From assembly GCF_022788695.1 (NCBI RefSeq), contig NZ_CP085156.1, positions 1-64,000 of the forward strand: a DNA stretch of 64,000 nucleotides. Direction: 5' to 3'. The position numbers and the translations under genes are program-made. Source of the stretch: Pseudosulfitobacter sp. DSM 107133. Its GTDB lineage: Bacteria > Pseudomonadota > Alphaproteobacteria > Rhodobacterales > Rhodobacteraceae. Of this stretch, positions 52,313-61,197 are shown in pieces. The number at the start of each line of letters is the position of its first letter. The stretch's first letter is position 1. Under the pieces are notes generated by a model that made no database searches, was not told the origin of the DNA, and saw only the letters and a list, made by a program, of their open reading frames with translations.

Positions 52313-54553
52313 TTGCCTTTCAATAGCTACAGACCCGATCTTATGGGGCACGCTTGCCTCGACCAGTCAGGCCCCATTGTCTGCGGGTCGTGGAACAGTT
52401 TGACCCTGACCTACACCGCAGGCCATTTCGGTATAGATGACCTCGGCGGGATCAAGATCTCGATCCGCTCGGCTTCCGATCAGACTCCGCCGCAATTCGA
52501 CGATCCTGCGGCAGCGGGTTACACCACGATCACCGCCTCGAACGGGGCGCGATTGAAATACTGGTATCGCAAGAACAGCAATATCCGGCCATGGGGCAAC
52601 ACGCTCTACATTCAGTGTCTGAATTACCTGTCCGAAGGCGACACGATCACGGTTCGAATGGGTGATATGTCTCAAGGCTCACCCGGGATGCGGATGCAGA
52701 CCTTTGTAGAGCACGCTTATGAGTTCCGGGTTCATGTCGATGCTTTTTCAACCTACGATTACACGGTTTTGCCGGATGACCGGCAGCCAAAGATCCGGCT
52801 GATCCCCGGCCCGTCTGCGGTGCATCAGGCCGTGCTGCCGTCCCTGCGGGCCGTGGGAGACAGCTTTGCGCTCGGGTTCAAGGCCGAAGACCGCTGGGGA
52901 AACCCGACACCAGAGGATACGGGCACCTATACACTCCATCCCACGCGCCCCGTCGAAGGCCTGCCCGAAACGGTATCGATGAAGGACAGCAATGGCGGCG
53001 CCCTGCTGATCGAGGGCCTGTCCGTCGAAAGCCCTGGCGATCTGAGCGTCGAGATTAGGGATAACGAGGGCAAGACCGTTGCGACCACGAACACCCTCCG
53101 CATCGCCGAGGCCCCCGATTTTCGGCACTTCTGGTCCGATATGCATGGTCAAAGCGGCGAGACGATCGGAACGAACACCGCAAGGCAATATTTCGAATTT
53201 GGCCGCGACAAGGCTTTCCTGGATATCTGCGGCCACCAGGGTAACGATTTCCAGATCACCGATACCTTTTGGCAGGACTTGAACGAACTCACAGCGGAGC
53301 TCAACGATCCGGGCCGCTATGTGACTGTGCCGGGCTACGAATGGTCCGGCAACACGTCCGTTGGTGGCGACCACAACGTCTGGTACCGGACCGAAGGTCG
53401 GCCAATCTATCGGGCGCAGCGGTCATTGGTGATGGAGGATTCCACCGATGAGAATACCTGCATTGATGCTGCTGAACTGTTCGATCGCCTCAATGACGAA
53501 GATGCGCTTGTCGTCGCCCATGTGGGCGGGCGCTATGCGGATGTGTCATACGCGCATGACGCCAATCTGGAACCGTCAGTGGAAGTGCATTCCGCATGGG
53601 GCACCTTCGACTGGATTTTCGAAGATGCATACAAAGCCGGATACCGCGTGGGCATCGTATCTGCTTCCGACGGGCACAAGGGTCGCATCGGCGCCAGCTA
53701 TCCCGGTTCGGGTAAGTTCGGATCGCTCGGGGGACTGACTTGCCACTTGATGCCCTCTCTCGATCGCAACGACCTGTTTGAAGCCTTCCGCCACCGCCGT
53801 CATTACGCCACCACGGGGTGTCGACCCTTCATTGATGTTCGGATCGCCGGATTACAGAACGGTACGCGAAGACATTATTCAGGTGAGTGGGCCGCGACCG
53901 ACACGGCACTGATCGGTGATATTGTCACTTGTGAAAACACCGAGATCGCGCTCGACATCGACATCTCGGCCCATGCCGGTATCGAGCGCATTGAGATCAA
54001 GGATGGTCTTTCTGTCCTGACCCATATCCAAACCGAAGCTGAGGCCCGTCGATCTGGAAACCGGATCCGTGTCCAGTGTGAGGGCGCCGAATATCGCGGC
54101 CGTAGCCGCCGGGTGGACTGGGATGTCGTGCTCACCCTCGACAGTACCCCGCGCTCTACCCGAGCCGTGAATTTCTGGAATGCCGACTGCAATGTTGAGG
54201 TGGAAGGCAACACTGTGTCTTGGGGATATGTCACGACCGGCGGCGCTCACGCCGTCGACATCTGGATGGAGGATGGGTTCTCTGGAACGCTCAACTTCAA
54301 CAGCAATGTCACGGGTTTCGCGATTGACCTTGCCGAACTCGGGACAAAGGACATCGTCCACGATTGTGGCGGCCTCGGCAAAGCCGTTCGCCTGTCGCGG
54401 CTTCCCGACGAGATGCTGCCATCCAAACTGCAAACCCAGTTGAGTGTTCCGCTTTCATCAGACGAGGAGAGATGCCTGTTCGCGCGAATCGTGTTTGAGG
54501 ACGGCCACATAGCTTGGACCAGCCCGATCTATATCACGCGAACCAGCCAATAG
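52313..54553 (+). CDS. DUF3604 / PHP-like metallohydrolase
   Basis: 746 residues, TTG start with CCGGAG seven bases ahead. The N-terminal 270 residues are beta-rich (Ig-like). A PHP-type metal centre follows: SDMHGQSGET (about residue 276), DICGHQGND, VPGYEWSG, GGDHNVW, AHVGGRYADV, EVHSAWG and SASDGHKGRIG (about 450), giving many His/Asp/Glu ligands. The last 200 residues are again beta-rich. No signal peptide is seen, so it is probably cytoplasmic and processes what TctCBA imports (inference). The reaction is unknown. Confidence 0.75.
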   Translation: MPFNSYRPDLMGHACLDQSGPIVCGSWNSLTLTYTAGHFGIDDLGGIKISIRSASDQTPPQFDDPAAAGYTTITASNGARLKYWYRKNSNIRPWGNTLYIQCLNYLSEGDTITVRMGDMSQGSPGMRMQTFVEHAYEFRVHVDAFSTYDYTVLPDDRQPKIRLIPGPSAVHQAVLPSLRAVGDSFALGFKAEDRWGNPTPEDTGTYTLHPTRPVEGLPETVSMKDSNGGALLIEGLSVESPGDLSVEIRDNEGKTVATTNTLRIAEAPDFRHFWSDMHGQSGETIGTNTARQYFEFGRDKAFLDICGHQGNDFQITDTFWQDLNELTAELNDPGRYVTVPGYEWSGNTSVGGDHNVWYRTEGRPIYRAQRSLVMEDSTDENTCIDAAELFDRLNDEDALVVAHVGGRYADVSYAHDANLEPSVEVHSAWGTFDWIFEDAYKAGYRVGIVSASDGHKGRIGASYPGSGKFGSLGGLTCHLMPSLDRNDLFEAFRHRRHYATTGCRPFIDVRIAGLQNGTRRHYSGEWAATDTALIGDIVTCENTEIALDIDISAHAGIERIEIKDGLSVLTHIQTEAEARRSGNRIRVQCEGAEYRGRSRRVDWDVVLTLDSTPRSTRAVNFWNADCNVEVEGNTVSWGYVTTGGAHAVDIWMEDGFSGTLNFNSNVTGFAIDLAELGTKDIVHDCGGLGKAVRLSRLPDEMLPSKLQTQLSVPLSSDEERCLFARIVFEDGHIAWTSPIYITRTSQ

Positions 54554-54651
54554 CTTGTCAGGCGATCGCGTAAGATACGTGGTTGTGTCGCAAACTTTCC
54601 GGTTCCGTGAGGTTCTGTGATCTGTCAGCGTTGTCAGATAGTTGGCGAGGG

Positions 54652-55492
54652 GGCATTGCCAAGTTGTTGGCGTGCGCAGTTGAGGGTAGCAGGCGGAAAT
54701 GAAAATACCAGCCTCACTCCAGCGCCTCAAAGGCTTCCGTTATCCGCGTGCCGTGATCGCATATGCCGTTTGGGCCTACTATCGGTTTGCTCTGAGCACC
54801 GCAGATGTCGAGGATCTTCTCGCCGAACGCGGCGTGATTATCAGCCGGGAAGCGATCCGGCTCTGGGTCAATCGGTTTGGACGTCATTTTGCAGATTGCG
54901 TTCGGCGGAACCGGAATGTGCCAAAGGACAAGTGGCACCTGGATGAAGTCGTAATCGCAATCCGAGGTGAAAAATTCTGGCTCTGGCGGGCGGTGGATGC
55001 GGATGGCGATGTACTGGACATCCTGGTCCAGCGGCGCCGCAATGCAAAGCCGCGAAGCGATTTTTCCGACGGCTGATTATTAACTTCGGTGGGCCACGCG
55101 TCGTGATCACCGATAAGTTGCGCAGCTATATCAAACCGATCAAAGCTCTAGGCGCTGACCATCGGGCGCACAAAGGATTGAACAACCGGATCGAGGGTTC
55201 ACATCGCCCGACCCGAAAACGAGAAAAAATCCCTCTCACGATTTGCAAGCAAACCACTGCCGGACAATGCATGGGCCGCTTCAAGTCACATCGCCAAGCC
55301 CAGAGGTTTCTATCTGCACATGACCAGATCAACAATTTCTTCCGCCCCCGCCGATATCGCATGAGCGCCCAAAACCACCGCCAATCCCGCGCAACAGCCT
55401 TTGACATCGGGGCCAATTTCAGCGGCCAGATGACGGCATGAACCTTAGCCAATTCTCCGATCACAACCCTGATTAGCTAACTTGGCAATACC
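54652..55492 (+). mobile_element. IS6-type element with frameshifted transposase
   Basis: About 841 bp between GGCATTGCCAAGTTGTTGG at the left and a complementary GCTAACTTGGCAATACC at the right. A further GTGTCGCAAACTTTC-like end at about 54585 just before it is a stray end of the other IS6 type. Confidence 0.75.
54699..55441 (+). pseudogene. IS6-family transposase, one-base frameshift
   Basis: The first frame (from 54699) gives LQRLKGFRYPRAVIAYAVWA, the first catalytic Asp (KWHLDEVVIAIRG) and stops after RRRNAKPRSDFSDG. Adding one A in the AAA run near 55044 restores RRRNAKAAKRFFRRL and continues into the second frame, VVITDKLRSYIKPIKALGAD and NRIEGSHRPT with the other catalytic residues. 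Either a loss of one base or a programmed shift on an A-run; a decay mutation is likelier. Confidence 0.8.
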
Positions 55493-55551
55493 GCACAGAG
55501 AACTGTGGGGCAAAAAGCCATTTTTCAAGAACCATTCGGTTCGCGTTCCGA

Positions 55552-56754
55552 TCACTCAGGCAGATCGCCATTGCCAAACAAGTTCGGAAAAAGACGTTCC
55601 CGGTAGTCCAATGGAAACGCCAGCCGAACTGGCGTCTTCGGCGAGGCCGAGGTCAGGTATCCGGCGGCGGTCAGTTTGCTCAGCGTGTTGCGAGCCGTAC
55701 GCTCGGAGGTCTTGAGCACAATCTGCGCATCGCCTCGTTCCAGTGCGCCATGCCGAAGAACCGCCGAAATCAGTTCCGGCGCTCGTTTGTCATCGATGGT
55801 ATCTGCAACAAGACGACGATACCGTTGGTCCAGTCCGCCGAGGTCGAACAATCTTGCTGAGAAGGTGATCTGGTCGAGCGTCACCTTTAGGAACCATTCA
55901 CTGAACGTCTTCAGTGCCGCTTCTGACAGGTTCCCCCGTCCGTCGCGGTCTCCGCGGCGTGGACTGTCTGCCAGATCCATCATCCGTTTGTACTCGCCCC
56001 GATCGGTCAGCCCGCGGGCTAGTCCACGCGATACGGACCAAAGCCCTTGGCCACCAATCCCTGCGGTGAGGGCCATGGCATGAGACATCAGTCTGCTGAC
56101 GCGCCCGTTGCCATCCGGGAAAGGGTGGATATAGTTCAGCCGATGATGTGCAGAGGCGATCGCGATGATCCGTCCGCTCGAAGACCGCGCCGCAATCTGA
56201 AACCGTTTGTCGAAATGGTCCATGAATGCCGCGACGCGCGACGATGAAGGAGGTAGGTGGCGCCCGACCGCAACTTCCCGATCGTCATCCTGGCGCATGC
56301 GTCCTGGAACGATGGGCTCTTGTGTGCCGTCGGGATGTTCGATGACCCGAAACTCATCCGGCATCTCGTCGTAGAAGCTCTTGTGGACCCAAGCCAGGAA
56401 TTCGACGGATGTGGGGCGGGGCAGGGTGCCCTTGCGATGCATCTCGTCGATGGCCCGTTGCACGATGACGTGCGCCCGGGCCTCAAGGGCGAGAGGGCGG
56501 GTTTCTTCCTCAAGCTCGGCACCAGCCAGCGCCCTTTCGATGTCGCGGGGGCGCGTGTTGTGTCCTTCGATCAGGTTGGAGTAGTAGCAGTTCATCACAC
56601 GGACGAGATCGGCAAGTTCGGCTGCGCTGTCAGGATGCAACCCTTGTCCCAGCCCGGTGGCTTCCTTCTGGATGTCGACCGAAAGGTCTGCCAGTTCTGT
56701 AGGAATATGCTCCTCGAAGAAGCAGGGTTCGATTCTGGTGGGAGTTTCCAGCAT
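55552..56754 (-). CDS. Fic-domain protein, class II (N-terminal inhibitory helix)
   Basis: 400 residues from MLETPTRIEP. The AMP-transferase motif HPFPDGNGRVSR (about residue 210) is complete with catalytic His. The inhibitory motif S-x-x-x-E-G is seen near residue 58 (SNLIEGHNTRP), so activity is self-restrained by a Glu that blocks ATP. The C-terminal part (ARNTLSKLTAAGYLTSASPKTPVRL) is a winged HTH as in many stand-alone Fic proteins. It would AMPylate a protein target, unknown. No antitoxin partner gene is adjacent. Confidence 0.9.
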   Translation of the reverse strand: MLETPTRIEPCFFEEHIPTELADLSVDIQKEATGLGQGLHPDSAAELADLVRVMNCYYSNLIEGHNTRPRDIERALAGAELEEETRPLALEARAHVIVQRAIDEMHRKGTLPRPTSVEFLAWVHKSFYDEMPDEFRVIEHPDGTQEPIVPGRMRQDDDREVAVGRHLPPSSSRVAAFMDHFDKRFQIAARSSSGRIIAIASAHHRLNYIHPFPDGNGRVSRLMSHAMALTAGIGGQGLWSVSRGLARGLTDRGEYKRMMDLADSPRRGDRDGRGNLSEAALKTFSEWFLKVTLDQITFSARLFDLGGLDQRYRRLVADTIDDKRAPELISAVLRHGALERGDAQIVLKTSERTARNTLSKLTAAGYLTSASPKTPVRLAFPLDYRERLFPNLFGNGDLPE

Positions 56755-57179
56755 TTTTGCCGATCTTCCATGTTTGCAAAGTAATTGAAAAACATACACA
56801 TTTCGGAGCCGCGGACAAGGTTTTGCCGATATCTGTTGCCGATCTTGGGTGCCGACCTGGAATTGCTACATGAATTCAATGGCTTCGGCAGATGTCCCGG
56901 GCTTTCAGTTTTGTTTTGTGCCCATAGGGACCGGGGAAAGTGAAAGTGTCCTTCGGGTTTTGTGACTGACGGATGAGGGCCTTTGGGGTCCCTCGGATGG
57001 GTCCGGGCCGGGTTCCGGTCTGCCGTTCCTGATGAAGGGCATTCCCATGCAAACAGGTGTCTTGCGCGTGCTGCGCGCAATCGCTGCCTCGTGGTGGCGA
57101 CACAAGGAACTGCGCCGAACCGGCTAGTCGGCGCAGGCGCGGCAGATCGAACGCGAGACCGTCCTGCGTGATTTCGGCT
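56755..57179. other. intergenic stretch, no supported gene
   Basis: About 425 bases between the Fic gene and the resolvase remnant. Open frames on both strands are short, rich in rare-looking composition and have no recognisable domain. The upstream side should hold the fic promoter. Confidence 0.4.
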
Positions 57180-57607
57180 AGGCGCGGGTTCCCGCCGCCC
57201 CGGCCCTTGGTACGGGCGCTCGCCAGCCCCGCCTTGGTACGTTCGCGGATCAGCGCACGCTCGAACTAGGCCGCGGCGCTCAACACCTGCAACGTGAACT
57301 TGCCTTGCGGGGACCCGGTGTCGATCGGGTCCTGAATGGAACGAAAGAACGCCCCCTTGGCCTCCAGCCGTTCGATCACCTCCAGCAGATGTGAGAGAGA
57401 CCGCGCCAGCCGGTCGATCCGAACGACCACCAGCGTGTCGCCCTTGCTAATGCGCTCCAGCACGCGGGCAAGCACCGGCCGCGCACGATTGCCGCCCGAG
57501 GCCTGTTCTTCATGGATCTCGGCGCAGCCCGCGGATTTCAGGGCCTGCGTCTGGGGCAGGGGGGTCTGATCCTCGGTCGAGACCCGAGCGTAACCTATCA
57601 GGGGCAT
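57180..57607 (-). pseudogene. serine resolvase broken by a nonsense codon
   Basis: From MPLIGYARVSTEDQTP (catalytic Ser in RVST) the frame runs through VVVRIDRLARSLSHLLEVIE to LSAAA and then TAG at 57266-57268. After the stop the same frame continues FERALIRERTKAGLASARTK, exactly where resolvases have E-F-E-R; a GAG-to-TAG change explains it. The DNA-binding end is also degraded. Tn3/Tn402 resolvases look like this. The remains are not active. Confidence 0.8.
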
Positions 57608-57765
57608 CAAAACAGTCTTTTTGCAATTTAAGGTATCGTCACTAAACGACTGATTGATAGCGACGAGAAAAGAGGCTGCATCATGGGCAGTTCGCGGACC
57701 AGAAACAGATTCCATTGATCGAAATCGCGCATTGGCATATATTGCCAATAGAGGAGATCTAACCC

Positions 57766-58023
57766 ATGGTGACACGCAATGTTGTCCTGACTGAAACCCA
57801 GGACCATCTGATCCAAGCATTGGTGGCGTCCGGGCGCTACCAGAATGTGAGCGAAGCGATGCGCGCTGGCCTGAGGCTGCTCGAGCAGGAAGAAGCACAG
57901 CTGGCCGGGATCCGGAAGGATCTACTTGAAGGTCTGGCGCAGGCTAAAGCGGGTGATCTTGCGGAAGGCAGCGGCAAAGATGCGATCCGTAGGGCCTTTG
58001 CGACTGCGCGCGCTCGTACATGA
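57766..58023 (+). CDS. parD: ParD-family antitoxin
   Basis: 85 residues: ribbon-helix-helix N-terminus (RNVVLTETQDHLIQALVASGRYQNVSEAMRAGLRLL) and a charged C-terminal tail that would wrap the toxin. It overlaps the toxin gene by four bases, antitoxin first. A GGAG element lies before the ATG. Probably a plasmid stabilisation module. Confidence 0.88.
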   Translation: MVTRNVVLTETQDHLIQALVASGRYQNVSEAMRAGLRLLEQEEAQLAGIRKDLLEGLAQAKAGDLAEGSGKDAIRRAFATARART

Positions 58024-58355
58024 GCCGATCCTTCCGGCTGACCCGTCGTGCCGAAGCCAGTCTCACCGAAATCGCCAGATGGACGATCGAGAAATTTGGG
58101 CTGCGCCAAGCAGAACTTTATGAGGCAGAATTGCTATTGCGCTGTGAAGGGATTCTGAGCGGGCAGGCGCATAGCCGGAGTTGCGCAGTCCTCGTGGATG
58201 AGGCCGATGACCTGCGGTTCGTAAGGGCAGGGGAGCATTTTCTGGTTTTTCTGGACCAGCCCGACGAAGTCATCATCGTGGATATGCTGCATTCCCGCAG
58301 TGATCTTCCGCGTCACCTGGCAGCGCTGACGGTGTTGAAAAACGAAGGTGCCTGA
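58020..58355 (+). CDS. parE: ParE/RelE-superfamily toxin
   Basis: 111 residues, ParE-like: FRLTRRAEASLTEIARWTIEKFG, then a strand region DDLRFVRAGEHFLVFLDQ and VIIVDMLHSRSDLPRHL. ParE toxins poison DNA gyrase. The protein is complete, with the start overlapping the parD stop. Confidence 0.88.
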   Translation: MSRSFRLTRRAEASLTEIARWTIEKFGLRQAELYEAELLLRCEGILSGQAHSRSCAVLVDEADDLRFVRAGEHFLVFLDQPDEVIIVDMLHSRSDLPRHLAALTVLKNEGA

Positions 58356-58545
58356 TCCGCGTCACAACCCCGCCGCCTTGGTATGATTCACCCGGAATTG
58401 GTCGCAGCGGCGCTGATAGCGGCGGGTCATTTCGGCCGGGGCGCGTCCGAGCGGCCTTTGGATGCGGAGACCTTCTGGTCATGCTCGTTGAAAGAAGACC
58501 CGATTGCCGCCTCAGAGCGGGCATTTGTCGGTCTGCCGGAATTTC

Positions 58546-58651
58546 TGAGACTGTGGTCCATTTGTTTTCAATATCTTGCCTGTGTCGCATTTCTGAAACC
58601 GATTCAGGGTAAGTGAGACTGGAAGCGATTTGAGTCGCTATTGATGAGACT
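58546..58651. repeat. left-end TGAGACT repeats of the Tni transposon
   Basis: TGAGACT at 58546-58552, 58614-58620 and 58645-58651, upstream of tniA. The outermost sits in CCGGAATTTCTGAGACTG, matching the right-end repeats in inverse orientation. Probable TniA binding sites. Confidence 0.65.
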
Positions 58652-58679
58652 CTCCAGCATCCGCACGTTGAGCAACATT

Positions 58680-60326
58680 ATGTCCGATAATTTTCCAGCT
58701 GACAAGGATTGGGAAGAGGCGGAGTTTCGCGCCCGGGTGCTGGCGGAATTACCGATCCAGCTCAGCCCAGGCGCTGTCGAATGGGCCATGCATCAGCTGA
58801 ATGTCAGCCGATCCACGCTCTTTCGCCTGGTGAAGCAGTTCCGCGAGGATGGGCGGACCTCTGCATTGCTCCGGGATACACGGGGCCCTAAACCGGGCAT
58901 GCAGCCCTTGGACCCGTTGGTGGAAACGATCGTGTCCCGCCATTTCAAGGGGTTTTATGCTTCCCGTCGTAAGCCCACCAGGACACGGTTCTGGCGCGAA
59001 GTTGCTGCCGATTGTCGGGCGCAAGGGCTGGCCCCACCCTCGATCCGCCGTCTGGGGCGCTGGCTGGAGCAACATGACCAAGCTAAACTGATGGCCCGAC
59101 GAGAGGGCAAGGACAAGGCCGAGCGGCGCTATCTGGCCACGCCTGGGGGGCTGGTCGCCAACGATCCGCTGGATATCGTCCAGATCGACCACACCAAGGC
59201 TGATGTGACAGTGGTAGATCCGGTGACACGACGTCCGCTCGGCAGGCCAACGCTGACGGTCGCGACCGACGTGAATACCCGCATGGTTCTGGGGTTTTAC
59301 CTGTCTCTGGAACCGCCATCGCTACTGGCCGTCGCACTGTGTCTGACCCATACGGTAATGGACAAATCGCATTGGCTCACCGCGCGAGGTATCAGCACGG
59401 ATTGGCCAACGCGGGGCATCCCGAACGCGATTTATGTGGACAACGGCGCGGAATTCCATGCCCGCGCCTTCGGGCTCGCCTGTGCAGAGTACCAGATCGA
59501 ACTGCGGTACCGTCCGCCAGGTACACCGCGCTATGGCGGCCATATCGAGCGCCTGATCGGCACAATGATGGGGGCGGTTCACCTGCTGCCGGGGTCGCAT
59601 TTCTCGAACATCTTCGAGCGCGGCGATCTCGATGCCGAGGCCGAGGCGGTGATGACGCTCGGCGAACTGGAAACCTGGCTCGCTCTCGAGATCACCGGCT
59701 CCTACCATGTGCGGGTCCACTCTGCGCTGGAAACCACACCTGCGGCGGCTTGGGCGGCCCGGGTGGATGAGGCCCGGCTTCGCATGCCGACCGATCTCAG
59801 GCAGTTTTTGGTCGATTTTCTGCCTTCCGAGAGCCGTGTCTTGCAGCGTGACGGGCTGCATCTCTTCCACATCCGCTACTGGGCGGACGAGTTGCGCTGG
59901 CTGATGGGCCGGGAAAGCCGCAAGTTCACGCTTAAATACGACCCGCGCGATCTCTCTCGCATTTTCGTGCTGACTGAGAACGGGATCATCGAAGCGAGAC
60001 CCGCGGATATGACACGGCCTGCGATCACGCTCTGGGAGCACCGCGCGGCGCGGCGCGCCTTGCGCGAGGCCGGGCGCCGGTCGGTAGATGAGGAGCTGAT
60101 TTTCAGGACGATCGAGGCGCAGCGCGACCTCGTCGACAGCGCCGAGCGGCAGACGAAGGCGATACGGCGCCATCAGGCTCGGCGGTTGCATCTCGCCCCT
60201 CTGCCGATGATCGATGTAACACCGGATGCCGCACCGCGAGATGCCCTGCCTGCGCCGGACGGAGAGGGGAGCCCGTTCCTCAGCCACCCCGGCTTCAAGG
60301 TCGAGGAGTGGTACGAGGATGACTGA
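58680..60326 (+). CDS. tniA: TniA transposase (Mu/Tn7 TnsB type)
   Basis: 548 residues from MSDNFPADKDWEEAEF; an ATG at 58644 would add 12 residues but would overlap the end repeat. HTH segments (LNVSRSTLFRLVKQF) are followed by a retroviral-type integrase core with Asp (DIVQIDHTK), Asp (IYVDNGAEFH) and Glu (GHIERLIGT). The C-terminal part has Mu-type beta-barrel and basic regions. It cuts and joins the ends with TniB and TniQ. The stop overlaps tniB by eight bases. Confidence 0.92.
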   Translation: MSDNFPADKDWEEAEFRARVLAELPIQLSPGAVEWAMHQLNVSRSTLFRLVKQFREDGRTSALLRDTRGPKPGMQPLDPLVETIVSRHFKGFYASRRKPTRTRFWREVAADCRAQGLAPPSIRRLGRWLEQHDQAKLMARREGKDKAERRYLATPGGLVANDPLDIVQIDHTKADVTVVDPVTRRPLGRPTLTVATDVNTRMVLGFYLSLEPPSLLAVALCLTHTVMDKSHWLTARGISTDWPTRGIPNAIYVDNGAEFHARAFGLACAEYQIELRYRPPGTPRYGGHIERLIGTMMGAVHLLPGSHFSNIFERGDLDAEAEAVMTLGELETWLALEITGSYHVRVHSALETTPAAAWAARVDEARLRMPTDLRQFLVDFLPSESRVLQRDGLHLFHIRYWADELRWLMGRESRKFTLKYDPRDLSRIFVLTENGIIEARPADMTRPAITLWEHRAARRALREAGRRSVDEELIFRTIEAQRDLVDSAERQTKAIRRHQARRLHLAPLPMIDVTPDAAPRDALPAPDGEGSPFLSHPGFKVEEWYEDD

Positions 60327-61197
60327 GTTCCCGCATCTCTATCCGGGAGCGTGCAAGATCGCCGCGCTCAGCGCCGAGGAGCGCATTCACCGGATTCGCG
60401 CCGACCGCTGGATCTCCTATCCCAGGGCCGAGGCCGCCTTGGAGAAGCTGGAAACGTTGATGTCGTTTCCCAATCGCGCCCGCATGCCGAACCTGCTCAT
60501 TGTCGGTGACAGCGGCATGGGCAAGACGATGATCATCGAGAAGTTCACCCGCGATCACGCATCGAGCTTCGACGAGACCAGCGGACGGCTGCATATGCCG
60601 GTCGTCGCCGTGCAGATGGTGTCTGGGCCTGATGAATCGCGCTTCTACCGCCGGATCCTGGCGGCGATTGGTGCCCCGGAGCCGCCGCGGGCGACACTGT
60701 CTGTGCTGGAAAGCCTGGCCTTGCGTCTGCTCGCCGAATTGCGTCCGGGGATGCTGGTCATCGACGAGATTCACAGCCTGCAGGCCGGCACGGTCCGCGA
60801 ACAGGCGCGATTCCTGAACATGCTGCGCTTTCTGGGCAACGAGCTGCGCGTCCCTCTGGTTTGCGTCGGCACCGCCCAAGCCCGCAACGCGTTGCGTACC
60901 GATGATCAACTGGTGCGCCGTTTCGAGGCCTTCGCGTTGCCGCCCTGGCGGGAGGGCGAGGATCTGAACGGGCTGATGAGCACGCTCACCCGCACACTGC
61001 CGCTTCGGCACCAAAGCGAGATCGACGGCCACGCGCTCGCGCGGATCATCAAGGTGACCGGCGGCATCACCTCGGGCATCTTTTCGATCCTGTCGCAGCT
61101 GGCGATCGCCGCCATCGAAAGCGGCGAGGAACGCATTCTCTCGCGCGATATTCTGGGCGGCGACCGGTTGCAGGCGGTCTTGGGAGAGCCGGTGTGA
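60319..61197 (+). CDS. tniB: TniB AAA+ ATPase
   Basis: 292 residues with Walker A GDSGMGKT (about residue 64), Walker B MLVIDEIHSL and arginine-finger region QLVRRFEAFALPPW. It selects the target DNA and activates TniA, like TnsC. Overlaps both tniA and tniQ. Confidence 0.92.
   Translation: MTEFPHLYPGACKIAALSAEERIHRIRADRWISYPRAEAALEKLETLMSFPNRARMPNLLIVGDSGMGKTMIIEKFTRDHASSFDETSGRLHMPVVAVQMVSGPDESRFYRRILAAIGAPEPPRATLSVLESLALRLLAELRPGMLVIDEIHSLQAGTVREQARFLNMLRFLGNELRVPLVCVGTAQARNALRTDDQLVRRFEAFALPPWREGEDLNGLMSTLTRTLPLRHQSEIDGHALARIIKVTGGITSGIFSILSQLAIAAIESGEERILSRDILGGDRLQAVLGEPV

Noticed and set aside
58382..58616. 78-residue open frame between parE and the Tni transposon
   Set aside because: It runs across the transposon left end and its translation shows no family; probably a chance frame.
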